DNA of 6,863 bases from an uncultured Ruminococcus sp. (GCA_902783705.1 CACZSA010000239.1:1-6863), one strand, 5' to 3'. Counted from the stretch's first letter, positions 1 through 5,877 are shown. The notes: generated by a model not told the origin, from the sequence alone. Numbers and translations are program-made.

Positions 1-1
1 C

Positions 2-622
2 GGACTGCTCGCCCTGACGCTCGACACGGAGCGCGTGCAGGACATCGTCGACAAGTTCATCTCCTTCGCCGCCGATCCGGAGATCACGGCGGACTACATC
101 TACAAGGGATATTCGTCCTACGATCTCTTCGCCGGGAACCACGCGCTCTTCTATATGCAGGAGATCAACCGGATCACCGCCTTCCGCGACATGGAGGCCG
201 ACTTCGGCGTGCTCCCGATGCCGAAATTCAACGAGGAGCAGCCCGTCTACCGCAGCTGCGTCGCGGAGAACGACGGCGTCCTCCTCTCCGTGCCGATCGT
301 CATCACCGACGAGGTGTTCACGGGTACGGTCCTCGACGCGATGGCCTGCCTCTCCGAGCGGTATGTCATGCCCGCGTACTATGAGATCACCCTCCAGAGA
401 AAGGCCGCCCGGGACGAGGAGAGCGGTCAGATGCTCGACATCATCTTCTCGACCCGCGCCTACGACCTCGGCTGGATCTATCAGGTCGGCGCGCTCAAGA
501 ATTCGATGAAGGACATCGTGCAGGGCGCGTCCCCGAACATCTCCGCCCTCGTGCAGAAGCGCAAGTCCATCGCGAACCGCATGATCGGCACGGTCAACGA
601 CTTCTACGAAAACGGAAACTGA
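2..622 (+). CDS. Extracellular solute-binding protein, family 1 (C-terminal part; 5' end outside window)
   Basis: The reading frame is open from the window edge to a TGA at 620-622, so about 206 residues of the C-terminal part are visible. This looks like the substrate-binding lipoprotein of an ABC importer, which sits outside the cell membrane and delivers a ligand, most likely an oligosaccharide, to its permeases. The stretch DLFAGNHALFYMQEI (about residues 41-55 of the visible part), followed by DFGVLPMPKFNEEQ, is the hinge-region pattern of clostridial family 1 binding proteins. Further on, a TGTVLDAM helix, then YYEITLQRK, MLDIIFSTRAYDLGWIY and a C-terminal amphipathic helix are typical of the family's last third. 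The signal peptide and lipobox would lie upstream and cannot be checked. The gene ends its unit, with a terminator 14 bp downstream, so its permease genes, if adjacent, are upstream. The exact substrate cannot be read from this part. Confidence 0.82.
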   Translation, partial: GLLALTLDTERVQDIVDKFISFAADPEITADYIYKGYSSYDLFAGNHALFYMQEINRITAFRDMEADFGVLPMPKFNEEQPVYRSCVAENDGVLLSVPIVITDEVFTGTVLDAMACLSERYVMPAYYEITLQRKAARDEESGQMLDIIFSTRAYDLGWIYQVGALKNSMKDIVQGASPNISALVQKRKSIANRMIGTVNDFYENGN

Positions 623-636
623 CCGGCGTCCGGGAT

Positions 637-677
637 AAAGCCGCGGAAATCTCCTTCGGGGGATCGCCGCGGCTTTT
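637..677 (+). terminator. Rho-independent terminator after the solute-binding protein gene
   Basis: A perfect 10-bp stem pairs 637-646 (AAAGCCGCGG) with 667-676 (CCGCGGCTTT). Inside it, after a 2-nt internal loop on each side, a second stem pairs 649-654 with 659-664 (one G-U pair) and closes on a C(UUCG)G tetraloop, the most stable kind. The T tract is short (674-677), but the 5' A run and the strong stem make a terminator very likely. Confidence 0.88.
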
Positions 678-716
678 GCGCGTTCTGCGGAGGACTTCCC
701 TTTGTGCCCGTCCCTC

Positions 717-745
717 TTGATTTTTCCGCCGGAATGGAATATAAT
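717..745 (+). promoter_or_regulatory. Sigma-A promoter of the DUF5131-PAS-ThrE-flavoprotein operon
   Basis: A -35 box TTGATT at 717-722 and a perfect -10 box TATAAT at 740-745 are separated by exactly 17 bp. Transcription would begin around 751-753, about 40 nt before the ATG at 792. Because an in-frame ATG at 744 lies inside the -10 box, this promoter also argues against the longer starts at 702 and 744 for the next gene. Confidence 0.88.
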
Positions 746-777
746 GGAAGCGAACAAAAAATCTGCCGCCGCGGAGG

Positions 778-783
778 GGAGGG
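778..783 (+). promoter_or_regulatory. Ribosome binding site that fixes the start at 792
   Basis: GGAGGG at 778-783 lies 8 nt before the ATG at 792, within a purine-rich run 773-785. No comparable site precedes the in-frame GTG at 702 or ATG at 744. Confidence 0.8.
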
Positions 784-791
784 AATACGGA

Positions 792-1688
792 ATGCACGAC
801 ATCTGGAATCCGTGGCACGGCTGCGTGAAGTGCAGCGAAGGGTGTCAGAACTGCTATATGTATTTCCTCGACGCGGAGCGCGGAAGGGACGGCGGGGAGA
901 TCTACCGCACGAAGGCCGCCTTCGACTATCCCCTTGCCCGGGACCGCCGGGGAAACTACAAGATCCAAAGCGGCGAGATGCTCCGCGTGTGCATGACGTC
1001 GGACTTCTTCCTCGCAGAGGCGGACGCATGGCGCCCCGAGGCGTGGGACATCATCCGCGAGCGGCCGGACGTGCGCTTTTTCCTCCTCACGAAACGCCCG
1101 GAGCGCATCCGGGACTGCCTGCCCGAGGACTGGGGCGACGGCTGGGAGAACGTCATGCTCAACGTCACGACGGAGAATCAGCGCCGGGCGGACGAGCGGA
1201 TCCCGATCCTTCTGGATCTGCCCGCGAAGCACCGGGGGATCATGTGCGCGCCGCTCATCGGGCCCGTCCGGATCCGGGACTATCTCGCGTCCGGGAAGCT
1301 CGAGCAGGTCCTCTGCGACGGGGAGAACTACGGAGGCGCGCGGCCCTGTCACTACGAATGGGTGAAGGAACTCTCCGACGAATGCCGGGAGGCGGACGTG
1401 ACGTTCGTGTTCTGCGGGACCGGGCGGCGTTTCGTGAAGGACGGGCGGCTCTACCGGATCGAGGGGAGCGGCACCCAGAGCGAGCAGGCGCGCAGATCCG
1501 GCCTCAGCCATGCGGGACGCCCGATGCATTTCCGTCTGACCGACCGGATGGGGCGGGAACTCGGCGAGGACGAGCTCTATCGTCCGTTTTTCGGCCCGCG
1601 GTGCGAACGGTGCGGAATGCGCCTCGCCTGCAACGGCTGCACCCGGTGCGGCAGATGCGGGGAGGTCGACCCGGCGGATCCCGGCTGA
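792..1688 (+). CDS. DUF5131 (phage Gp37/Gp68-type) radical-SAM-like protein with extra C-terminal cysteine cluster
   Basis: The 298-residue protein opens with IWNPWHGCVKCSEGCQNCY (residues 4-22), the signature of the DUF5131/Gp37-Gp68 family, which carries a cysteine cluster resembling that of radical SAM enzymes. Cys14, Cys18 and Cys21 give the canonical C-x3-C-x2-C spacing, with a further Cys at 11. Other family segments follow: CMTSDFFL, WRPEAWDII, RFFLLTKRPERI, LPEDWGDGWENV and TTENQRRADERIPILLDLP. Two usual landmarks are altered: the GGESG-like loop reads CDGENYGG (175-182) and the 'FKQTG' motif reads FCGTG (207-211). The last 30 residues hold six cysteines (271, 274, 280, 283, 286, 289), which look like a zinc-ribbon or second metal site. 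The reaction catalysed by this family is not established. The start was chosen because ATG 792 has a good ribosome site and earlier starts overlap the promoter. It is the first gene of the probable operon. Confidence 0.87.
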   Translation: MHDIWNPWHGCVKCSEGCQNCYMYFLDAERGRDGGEIYRTKAAFDYPLARDRRGNYKIQSGEMLRVCMTSDFFLAEADAWRPEAWDIIRERPDVRFFLLTKRPERIRDCLPEDWGDGWENVMLNVTTENQRRADERIPILLDLPAKHRGIMCAPLIGPVRIRDYLASGKLEQVLCDGENYGGARPCHYEWVKELSDECREADVTFVFCGTGRRFVKDGRLYRIEGSGTQSEQARRSGLSHAGRPMHFRLTDRMGRELGEDELYRPFFGPRCERCGMRLACNGCTRCGRCGEVDPADPG

Positions 1689-1727
1689 CGGCACGCGCCT
1701 GTCACGGCAAACACCCAAAACAATACC

Positions 1728-1733
1728 GAGGTG
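1728..1733 (+). promoter_or_regulatory. Ribosome binding site deciding between two adjacent ATG codons
   Basis: GAGGTG at 1728-1733 lies 5 nt before the ATG at 1739 but only 2 nt before the in-frame ATG at 1736. Spacing favours 1739; the difference is a single methionine. Confidence 0.6.
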
Positions 1734-1738
1734 GAATG

Positions 1739-2137
1739 ATGGAGATCACAGCAGATGTCCTGCGGGGCATCCTCGACGCGTACCCCTACGAGGTCGTTTT
1801 CGTCGACCGCACGCATACGGTCCGCTGGCTCAACCGCGCGGCAAAGCGCCGTTACGGCGACGTCGTGCGGGTGGGGAACAGCCTCTTCAACTGCCACAAC
1901 GAGCGGACGTGCCCGAAGATCGAGGAATTCCTGCGCCGCGCGGACGAAGGCGAGGACGAGATGTTCGAGACCTACAACGGCGGCACGGGCGAGCGGGAAT
2001 TCTTCGTTCCCGTCCGGGACGCGGAGGGGGCGGTCATCGGCTACTTCGAGCGTCACGAGGTCCCGTGGACGAAGGAGCGAGCGGAAGAACCCGTCGGCGA
2101 CTACTGGACACGGCATGCGGAGGACGCGGCGAAGTGA
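1739..2137 (+). CDS. Small single-domain PAS protein (PAS_10/DUF438-like)
   Basis: The 132-residue protein is essentially one PAS fold with no output domain. The segment DAYPYEVVFVDRTHTVRWLNRAAKRRY (about 13-39, quoted here in two parts: DAYPYEVVFVDR and TVRWLNRAAKRRY) matches the opening strands of PAS domains of the kind found at the end of DUF438 proteins. The characteristic GNSLFNCHN (46-54) gives Cys52-His53, and Cys58 follows closely. The C-terminal REFFVPVRDAEGAVIGYFERHE is the usual last PAS hairpin. Members of this type are thought to sense redox state, metal or small ligands; no ligand is proven here. ATG 1736 is an alternative start. The stop codon overlaps the GTG start of the exporter gene, so the two are probably translated together. 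It may modulate a partner protein rather than act as a kinase, which is inference. Confidence 0.82.
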   Translation: MEITADVLRGILDAYPYEVVFVDRTHTVRWLNRAAKRRYGDVVRVGNSLFNCHNERTCPKIEEFLRRADEGEDEMFETYNGGTGEREFFVPVRDAEGAVIGYFERHEVPWTKERAEEPVGDYWTRHAEDAAK

Positions 2138-3417
2138 GCGATACGGCATTTCTCAAAACGAAGGAGGAGACCGAGGCGTTTCTCGACCTCGCCGTCTCCC
2201 TCGGATACAGGCTTTTGTCCGCGGGCGCCGAGATCAGCCGGGTCGAGGAGGCGGTCACGCGGCTCATGCGGGCGTACGGCGTCCCCGGCGACGTCTTCGC
2301 GATTCCGAGCAGCCTCATTGTGACGGTCTGCCCGGAGGGCGAGGAGCCCGTGACCGAGATGCGCCGGATCGCGCCGCACGGTACGGACGTCGACGGGATC
2401 GAACGCTATTACGCCCTTGCCCGCCAGCTCTGCGCGGAGCACCCGGACGTCGCGGAGGCGCGATCGAGGCTCGCGGCGATCGAAAAGTCGCCGAACCGCT
2501 ACCCTGCGCCCTTCCTCTATTTCGCGTATTTTTTCGCCGCGGCGGCCTTTGCGGTCTTCTTCGGCGGGACGGCTTCGGACGGACTTCTCGCGGGGATCTG
2601 CGGCGTGATCACGGGCGCGTTTCTGCGGATGCTCACCCGTTTCCGCGTCAATTCGTTCTTCCAGACCATGGCGGCGTCCTTCTTCATCGGCGTCGTCAGC
2701 CAGACCCTGACGCATTTCCACGTCATCCGGTACGCGGACGCCGCGGCGATCGGCGCGCTCATGCTCCTCGTCCCCGGGATGATGATGACCGACAGCATGC
2801 GGGATATCATCTATGGCGACACGCTCTCCGGGATCAACAAGCTCGTCGGGGTCGCCCTGACCGCCGCCGCGCTCCTTCTCGGGACCGGGACCGCCCTGCG
2901 CCTCAGCTACGCGCTCTGGGACGTCACCTCGGTCGGGATCAGCCTCGACGTGCCGTATCCGTGGTGGATCCAGATCCTCTTCGCCGCGCTCGCCTGCTGC
3001 GGGTACTGCATCCTCTTCAACATCCGCACGCCGGGGATGTTCATCTGCATGGCGGGCGGCGGGCTCGGCTGGGGGGCGTATCTTCTCGCAGAGCGGATCT
3101 CTTCCTCGGCCCTCTTCGCCTATTTCGCGGCCGCCGCGTCGATCTCCCTCTACGCCGAGATCATGGCGCGGATCCGCAAGTTCCCGGCGTTCTCGTATCT
3201 CGTGATCGCGCTTCTGCCGCTTGTGCCGGGGGCGGGCGTCTATTACACCGTCGAATATCTTCTGCAGGGGAGCGAGATGCTCTCCGTCGGGCAGGGCGTG
3301 AGAACCGCCGCCGCCGCGGGACTGATCGCCGTCGGGATGCTCGTCGTCTCCTCGCTCTTCCGCATGGCAGGCGTCGCCCGTCAGCAGCGCGCGGAGAAGC
3401 GGCGCAAGACCGAATAA
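2134..3417 (+). CDS. Threonine/serine exporter-like membrane protein, ThrE_1 and ThrE_2 halves fused
   Basis: The 427-residue protein has a soluble N-terminal ThrE_1 part with SLGYRLLSAGAEISRVEEAV (22-41), the most conserved segment of this family, and a strand reading FAIPSSLIVTV. From about residue 128 it is strongly hydrophobic, with roughly ten membrane segments. LVPGMMMTDSMRDIIYGD (212-229) is the ThrE_1 loop motif, and a second half carries LPLVPGAGVYYTVEYLLQG (361-379), the matching ThrE_2/DUF3815 motif. Family members export threonine, serine or other small compounds such as dicarboxylates, driven by ion gradients; the substrate here is unknown. Many Firmicutes encode the halves as two genes, whereas here they are one chain, as in the Corynebacterium exporter. 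The GTG start at 2134 overlaps the preceding TGA in a GTGA junction and has GGAGG at 2119-2123, 10 nt upstream. The tail is short and basic. Confidence 0.88.
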   Translation: MSDTAFLKTKEETEAFLDLAVSLGYRLLSAGAEISRVEEAVTRLMRAYGVPGDVFAIPSSLIVTVCPEGEEPVTEMRRIAPHGTDVDGIERYYALARQLCAEHPDVAEARSRLAAIEKSPNRYPAPFLYFAYFFAAAAFAVFFGGTASDGLLAGICGVITGAFLRMLTRFRVNSFFQTMAASFFIGVVSQTLTHFHVIRYADAAAIGALMLLVPGMMMTDSMRDIIYGDTLSGINKLVGVALTAAALLLGTGTALRLSYALWDVTSVGISLDVPYPWWIQILFAALACCGYCILFNIRTPGMFICMAGGGLGWGAYLLAERISSSALFAYFAAAASISLYAEIMARIRKFPAFSYLVIALLPLVPGAGVYYTVEYLLQGSEMLSVGQGVRTAAAAGLIAVGMLVVSSLFRMAGVARQQRAEKRRKTE

Positions 3418-3450
3418 ACCGAATCATCATACATATCGGAGGAATCAACG

Positions 3451-4077
3451 ATGTCCAACGTACTGCTCATCAATGGAAGCCCCCATCCGCACGGATGCAC
3501 CGCCACCGCCCTCGACGAGATGATCCGCGTCTTCCGGGACGAGGGGATCGAGTGCGAGCTCATGCAGATCGGATCGAAGAGCATCCGCGGGTGCGTCTCC
3601 TGCGGGACCTGCTCGAAGACCGGACGGTGCGTCTTTGACGACGCGGTGAACGAGGCGGCGGCGAAACTCGAGGCGGCGGACGGCCTCGTCATCGGGAGCC
3701 CGGTGTATTACGGCTCGCCGAATGGGACGCTCCTCTCCTTCCTCGACCGCCTGTTTTACAGCTCTTCGTTTTCGAAGCACATGAAGGTCGGCGCGGCGGT
3801 CGTCTCCTGCCGCAGGGGAGGGAACACGGCCTCGTTCGACGTGCTGAACAAGTATTTCACGATCAGCGGCATGCCCGTCGCGTCCTCGACCTACTGGAAC
3901 CAGGTCCACGGCTTCACGGCGGAGGATGTGAAGAAGGACCTCGAGGGCCTGCAGGTAATGCGCAACCTCGCCCGCAACATGGCCTTCCTCATCCGCGCGA
4001 TCGCCGACGCCCGCGCCAAGTACGGGCTGCCGACGGTCGAGCGCGGCGCGTTCACGAGCTTCCCGGACGGCAAGTGA
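3451..4077 (+). CDS. Flavodoxin-fold NAD(P)H-dependent oxidoreductase with ISF-type cysteine motif
   Basis: The 208-residue protein begins with the FMN-phosphate loop NVLLINGSPHPHGCTATAL (3-21), and has a second flavin-binding segment DGLVIGSPVYYGSPNG. Between them, Cys48, Cys51, Cys54 and Cys60 form the compact C-x2-C-x2-C-x5-C motif that binds a [4Fe-4S] cluster in archaeal iron-sulfur flavoproteins (ISF). It is therefore likely a cytoplasmic electron carrier or reductase with FMN and possibly a cluster; many close clostridial relatives are annotated only as flavodoxin or NADPH-dependent FMN reductase. The C-terminal part (about 130-208) has a longer helix pair that would cover the flavin at a dimer interface. 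GGAGG at 3438-3442 lies 8 nt before the ATG. The gene sits 33 bp after the exporter gene with no terminator between, so it is probably the last gene of the operon. The redox partner is unknown. Confidence 0.87.
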   Translation: MSNVLLINGSPHPHGCTATALDEMIRVFRDEGIECELMQIGSKSIRGCVSCGTCSKTGRCVFDDAVNEAAAKLEAADGLVIGSPVYYGSPNGTLLSFLDRLFYSSSFSKHMKVGAAVVSCRRGGNTASFDVLNKYFTISGMPVASSTYWNQVHGFTAEDVKKDLEGLQVMRNLARNMAFLIRAIADARAKYGLPTVERGAFTSFPDGK

Positions 4078-4079
4078 GC

Positions 4080-4102
4080 CGGGAACGATCCCGCAGAATT
4101 TT
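4080..4102 (+). terminator. Weak possible terminator after the flavoprotein gene
   Basis: A 5-bp stem pairs CGGGA (4080-4084) with TCCCG (4089-4093) around an ACGA loop, followed a few bases later by TTTT at 4099-4102. The stem is short and the T run is displaced, so it may only partly stop transcription; nothing stronger is visible before the next promoter. Confidence 0.3.
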
Positions 4103-4122
4103 CAAAAATTCACAAAAAAGTC

Positions 4123-4151
4123 TTGCAATCCGGCGGCGTATATGGTAGTTT
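4123..4151 (+). promoter_or_regulatory. Promoter of the fucosidase gene
   Basis: A -35 box TTGCAA at 4123-4128 is followed 17 bp later by TAGTTT at 4146-4151, preceded by TATGG as in many clostridial promoters. Just upstream (4097-4119) lie A- and T-runs that could act as an UP element. TATAAA at 4152-4157 is an alternative -10, but its 23-bp spacing is too long for this -35. The leader would be about 47 nt; no operator is recognised. Confidence 0.6.
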
Positions 4152-4205
4152 TATAAAAGAGCCAAGCACCCAACCCAAGAATCCCATCAATTTACGGAGG
4201 AACTT

Positions 4206-5492
4206 ATGAGACTGGAAGATCTGACTCTCATCAAGCCGGCGCCGACGCCAGGCGACACGAGCTGGTTCACGCACGACCGGTTCGGCATGTTCATCCACTG
4301 GGGCCTCTACGCCCTCGGCGCGCGCCATGAATGGCTGAAAAACTACGAGCGCATCCCCACCGAAATCTACGACGAGAAGTACTTCCGCCATTTCGATCCC
4401 GATCTCTACGACCCGACGCTCTGGGCCGAGGCGGCGCGGGACGCGGGGATGAAGTATTTCGTCATCACGACCAAGCACCACGAGGGCTTCTGCCTCTGGG
4501 ATTCCGCCTACACCGACTACAAGGCGACGAACACCCCCTACGGGCGGGACGTTCTGACGCCCATGGTGGACGCGTTCCGCTCGAAGGGACTGCGCGTCGG
4601 GTTCTATCATTCGCTCCTCGACTGGCATCACCCGGACTACACGGTCGACGCCTGCCACCCGATGCGGAACAACGAGGACTACATCGCAAGGGACAAGGAC
4701 CGCGATATCAACCGCTACGTCGACTACCTCCACAACCAGACCGAAGAGCTCTTAAAACGGTACGATCCCGTCGACATTCTCTGGTTCGACTTCTCCGTCG
4801 GCCCGAACGCCCGCTTTGCCGGCAAGGGCAAGGAGACCTGGCGCAGCGAAGAGCTTCTCCAAAAGATCCGCGCCATCAACCCGAACATCATCATCGACGA
4901 CCGCCTGCAGATCGATCAGGACGTCAAGACGCCCGAGCAGTACATGCCCGACGAATGGGTGAAGGTGAACGGGACGCCGGTCGTCTGGGAAGGCTGCCAC
5001 ACGTTCTCCGGCTCGTGGGGCTATCACCGCGACGAGCAGAGCTGGAAGAGCGTCGACCAGCTTCTGAAAATGCTGATCGACTGTGTCTCGATGGGCGGCA
5101 ACCTGCTCCTCAACGTCGGCCCGACCGGAAGAGGCGAGTTCGACGAGCGCGCCTACGAGCGCCTCCGCGGGATCGGCAAGTGGATGCGCCGTCACTCCCG
5201 CGCGATCTACGGCTGCACGCAGGCGCCGCTGGAATTCGAGTGCCCGCGCGACTGCCGCTATACGTACAACCCCGAGACGAAGCGGCTGTATCTGCACATG
5301 TATTCCTGGCCCTTCGGCAAGATCAAGCTCACCGGCGAGGTCGCGGAGCACGTCGATTACATCCAGCTCCTCTCCGACGCGTCCGAGATGCGTTTCAACT
5401 ATAACCCCGAGGCCCGCACGGTCGATATCCCGCTGCCCGTGTACAAGCCCCTCGGCGCGGAGATCCCGGTCCTCGAGATCTACCTCAAATAA
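4206..5492 (+). CDS. Alpha-L-fucosidase, glycoside hydrolase family 29
   Basis: The 428-residue enzyme should hydrolyse terminal alpha-linked L-fucose from glycans with retention of configuration. RFGMFIHWGLYAL (25-37) with His31 and TKHHEGFCLWDS (89-100) with His91-His92 are the conserved fucose-binding segments of GH29. VDILWFDFS (189-197) places the likely nucleophile at Asp195. WEGCHTFSGSWGY, followed by GGNLLLNVGPTGRG, is the usual end of the catalytic barrel. Residues from about 340 form a compact beta-rich C-terminal domain. The acid/base residue varies in this family and I cannot assign it. The length is near the lower end for the family, with no carbohydrate-binding module. There is no signal peptide, so it acts in the cytoplasm on imported oligosaccharides. 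GGAGG at 4196-4200 lies 5 nt before the ATG. The gene has its own promoter and terminator and appears monocistronic. Confidence 0.93.
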   Translation: MRLEDLTLIKPAPTPGDTSWFTHDRFGMFIHWGLYALGARHEWLKNYERIPTEIYDEKYFRHFDPDLYDPTLWAEAARDAGMKYFVITTKHHEGFCLWDSAYTDYKATNTPYGRDVLTPMVDAFRSKGLRVGFYHSLLDWHHPDYTVDACHPMRNNEDYIARDKDRDINRYVDYLHNQTEELLKRYDPVDILWFDFSVGPNARFAGKGKETWRSEELLQKIRAINPNIIIDDRLQIDQDVKTPEQYMPDEWVKVNGTPVVWEGCHTFSGSWGYHRDEQSWKSVDQLLKMLIDCVSMGGNLLLNVGPTGRGEFDERAYERLRGIGKWMRRHSRAIYGCTQAPLEFECPRDCRYTYNPETKRLYLHMYSWPFGKIKLTGEVAEHVDYIQLLSDASEMRFNYNPEARTVDIPLPVYKPLGAEIPVLEIYLK

Positions 5493-5505
5493 GCCGGACC
5501 ATGCG

Positions 5506-5543
5506 AAAAGGCTGCCGTTCGAATCCGGACGACAGCCCTTTTT
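5506..5543. terminator. Strong, probably bidirectional terminator after the fucosidase gene
   Basis: The arms 5510-5521 and 5526-5537 pair over 12 positions, with one C-A mismatch and one G-U pair, around a 4-nt loop (5522-5525). On the + strand the stem is followed by TTTTT (5539-5543). On the left, AAAA at 5506-5509 becomes a T run when read on the - strand, so transcripts from either side could end here. It begins 13 bp after the fucosidase stop codon. Confidence 0.85.
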
Positions 5544-5715
5544 CTATGCCTGCGACTGCGGGCGGGATCAGATCGAGATCTGCTTGAGAAGCCGCTGGAT
5601 CTCCGTCGTACTTCGGGACCGGGATGGCCTGGCTGGAGCGGTTCTTCTGCAGCTTCCTTCGTCCTCGGCGCGCTCTGCGGACTCTGCCGCACCTTCTGAA
5701 CAAATCGATTCCCGG
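5544..5715. other. Gene-less segment between two terminators, possible degraded gene or small RNA
   Basis: No convincing open frame with a ribosome binding site exists here on either strand. On the - strand one frame ends in EIQRLLKQISI and a stop at 5568-5570, and a neighbouring frame just upstream of it reads RSSQAIPVPKY, which would join if one frameshift were corrected; I do not recognise the combined peptide. The segment is bounded on the left by a hairpin that could end - strand transcripts and on the right by a + strand terminator (5716-5748). It is therefore either a remnant of a convergent - strand gene or a short + strand transcript. No tRNA or familiar structured RNA is seen. Confidence 0.3.
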
Positions 5716-5748
5716 GACTGCCGCCTTCTCCTGCGGCGGTCTTTTTTT
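5716..5748 (+). terminator. Strong + strand terminator with seven T residues
   Basis: A 9-bp stem pairs GACTGCCGC (5716-5724) with GCGGCGGTC (5733-5741), including one G-U pair, around an 8-nt loop, followed directly by seven T (5742-5748). It lies 223 bp after the fucosidase stop, behind that gene's own terminator, and isolates the atp operon from upstream reading. What transcript it normally ends is unclear. Confidence 0.88.
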
Positions 5749-5766
5749 GCCGCATGCCGGGCGGAG

Positions 5767-5796
5767 TTCATATTTATGTTAAATTTATGTTAAAAT
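5767..5796 (+). promoter_or_regulatory. Candidate upstream promoter of the atp operon, overlapping the tandem repeat
   Basis: TTCATA at 5767-5772 and TAAAAT at 5791-5796 have an 18-bp spacer, and TGT directly before the -10 makes it an extended -10. The second repeat copy covers most of the -10 box, so a protein bound to the repeat would block this promoter. Confidence 0.4.
5773..5794. repeat. Perfect 11-bp tandem repeat, Pho-box-like possible operator
   Basis: TTTATGTTAAA occurs twice back to back (5773-5783 and 5784-5794). Read on the - strand, it gives two TTAACA hexamers separated by 5 nt, the arrangement bound by PhoP in Bacillus (TTAACA-like repeats with an 11-bp period). Response regulators of the OmpR/PhoB type generally bind such repeats in tandem. 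Binding here is inference from form only. Confidence 0.5.
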
Positions 5797-5803
5797 ATAC
5801 GCG

Positions 5804-5832
5804 TAGAACTCCCCGATGGGGTATGCTATACT
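5804..5832 (+). promoter_or_regulatory. Candidate proximal extended -10 promoter of the atp operon
   Basis: TATACT at 5827-5832 is preceded by TGC, giving an extended -10. At 17 bp upstream lies a weak -35, TAGAAC (5804-5809). Transcription would begin near 5839, about 39 nt before the first gene. The tandem repeat lies just upstream of this -35, where an activator would sit. Confidence 0.6.
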
Positions 5833-5877
5833 TATCAAATAACCAATGATTCGATTTTCCGAAAGGAGGCGGCGCCG

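Noticed and set aside
702..791. Upstream starts (GTG 702, ATG 744) for the DUF5131 protein
   Set aside because: They lie upstream of or within the promoter's -10 box and lack a ribosome site; the family motif begins only a few residues after ATG 792.
594..1718. Long - strand open frame opposite the DUF5131 gene
   Set aside because: It is rich in Arg, Pro and Ala as expected from the antisense of GC-rich coding DNA, has no family signature, and the + strand frame carries clear conserved motifs, promoter and ribosome site.
1755..3638. Long + strand open frame crossing three genes
   Set aside because: It runs through the PAS, exporter and flavoprotein genes in the wrong frame, with Arg/Ser-rich low-complexity translation and no recognisable domain.
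4331..5404. Second + strand frame inside the fucosidase gene
   Set aside because: It is fully contained in the GH29 gene, has an Arg/Pro/His-rich composition and no ribosome site of note.
5569..5582. CAGATC/GATCTG inverted repeat as an operator
   Set aside because: It is short, has only a 2-nt centre, and is not placed near any promoter.
5568..5771. Intact small - strand gene ending at 5568
   Set aside because: The upstream part is an Arg run that is just the antisense of the terminator at 5716-5748, and no ribosome site precedes it; only a degraded remnant remains possible.
5083..5793. + strand frame extending from the fucosidase gene into the intergenic region
   Set aside because: It crosses two terminators and has Ser/Arg-rich shadow composition; no start signal or known domain.
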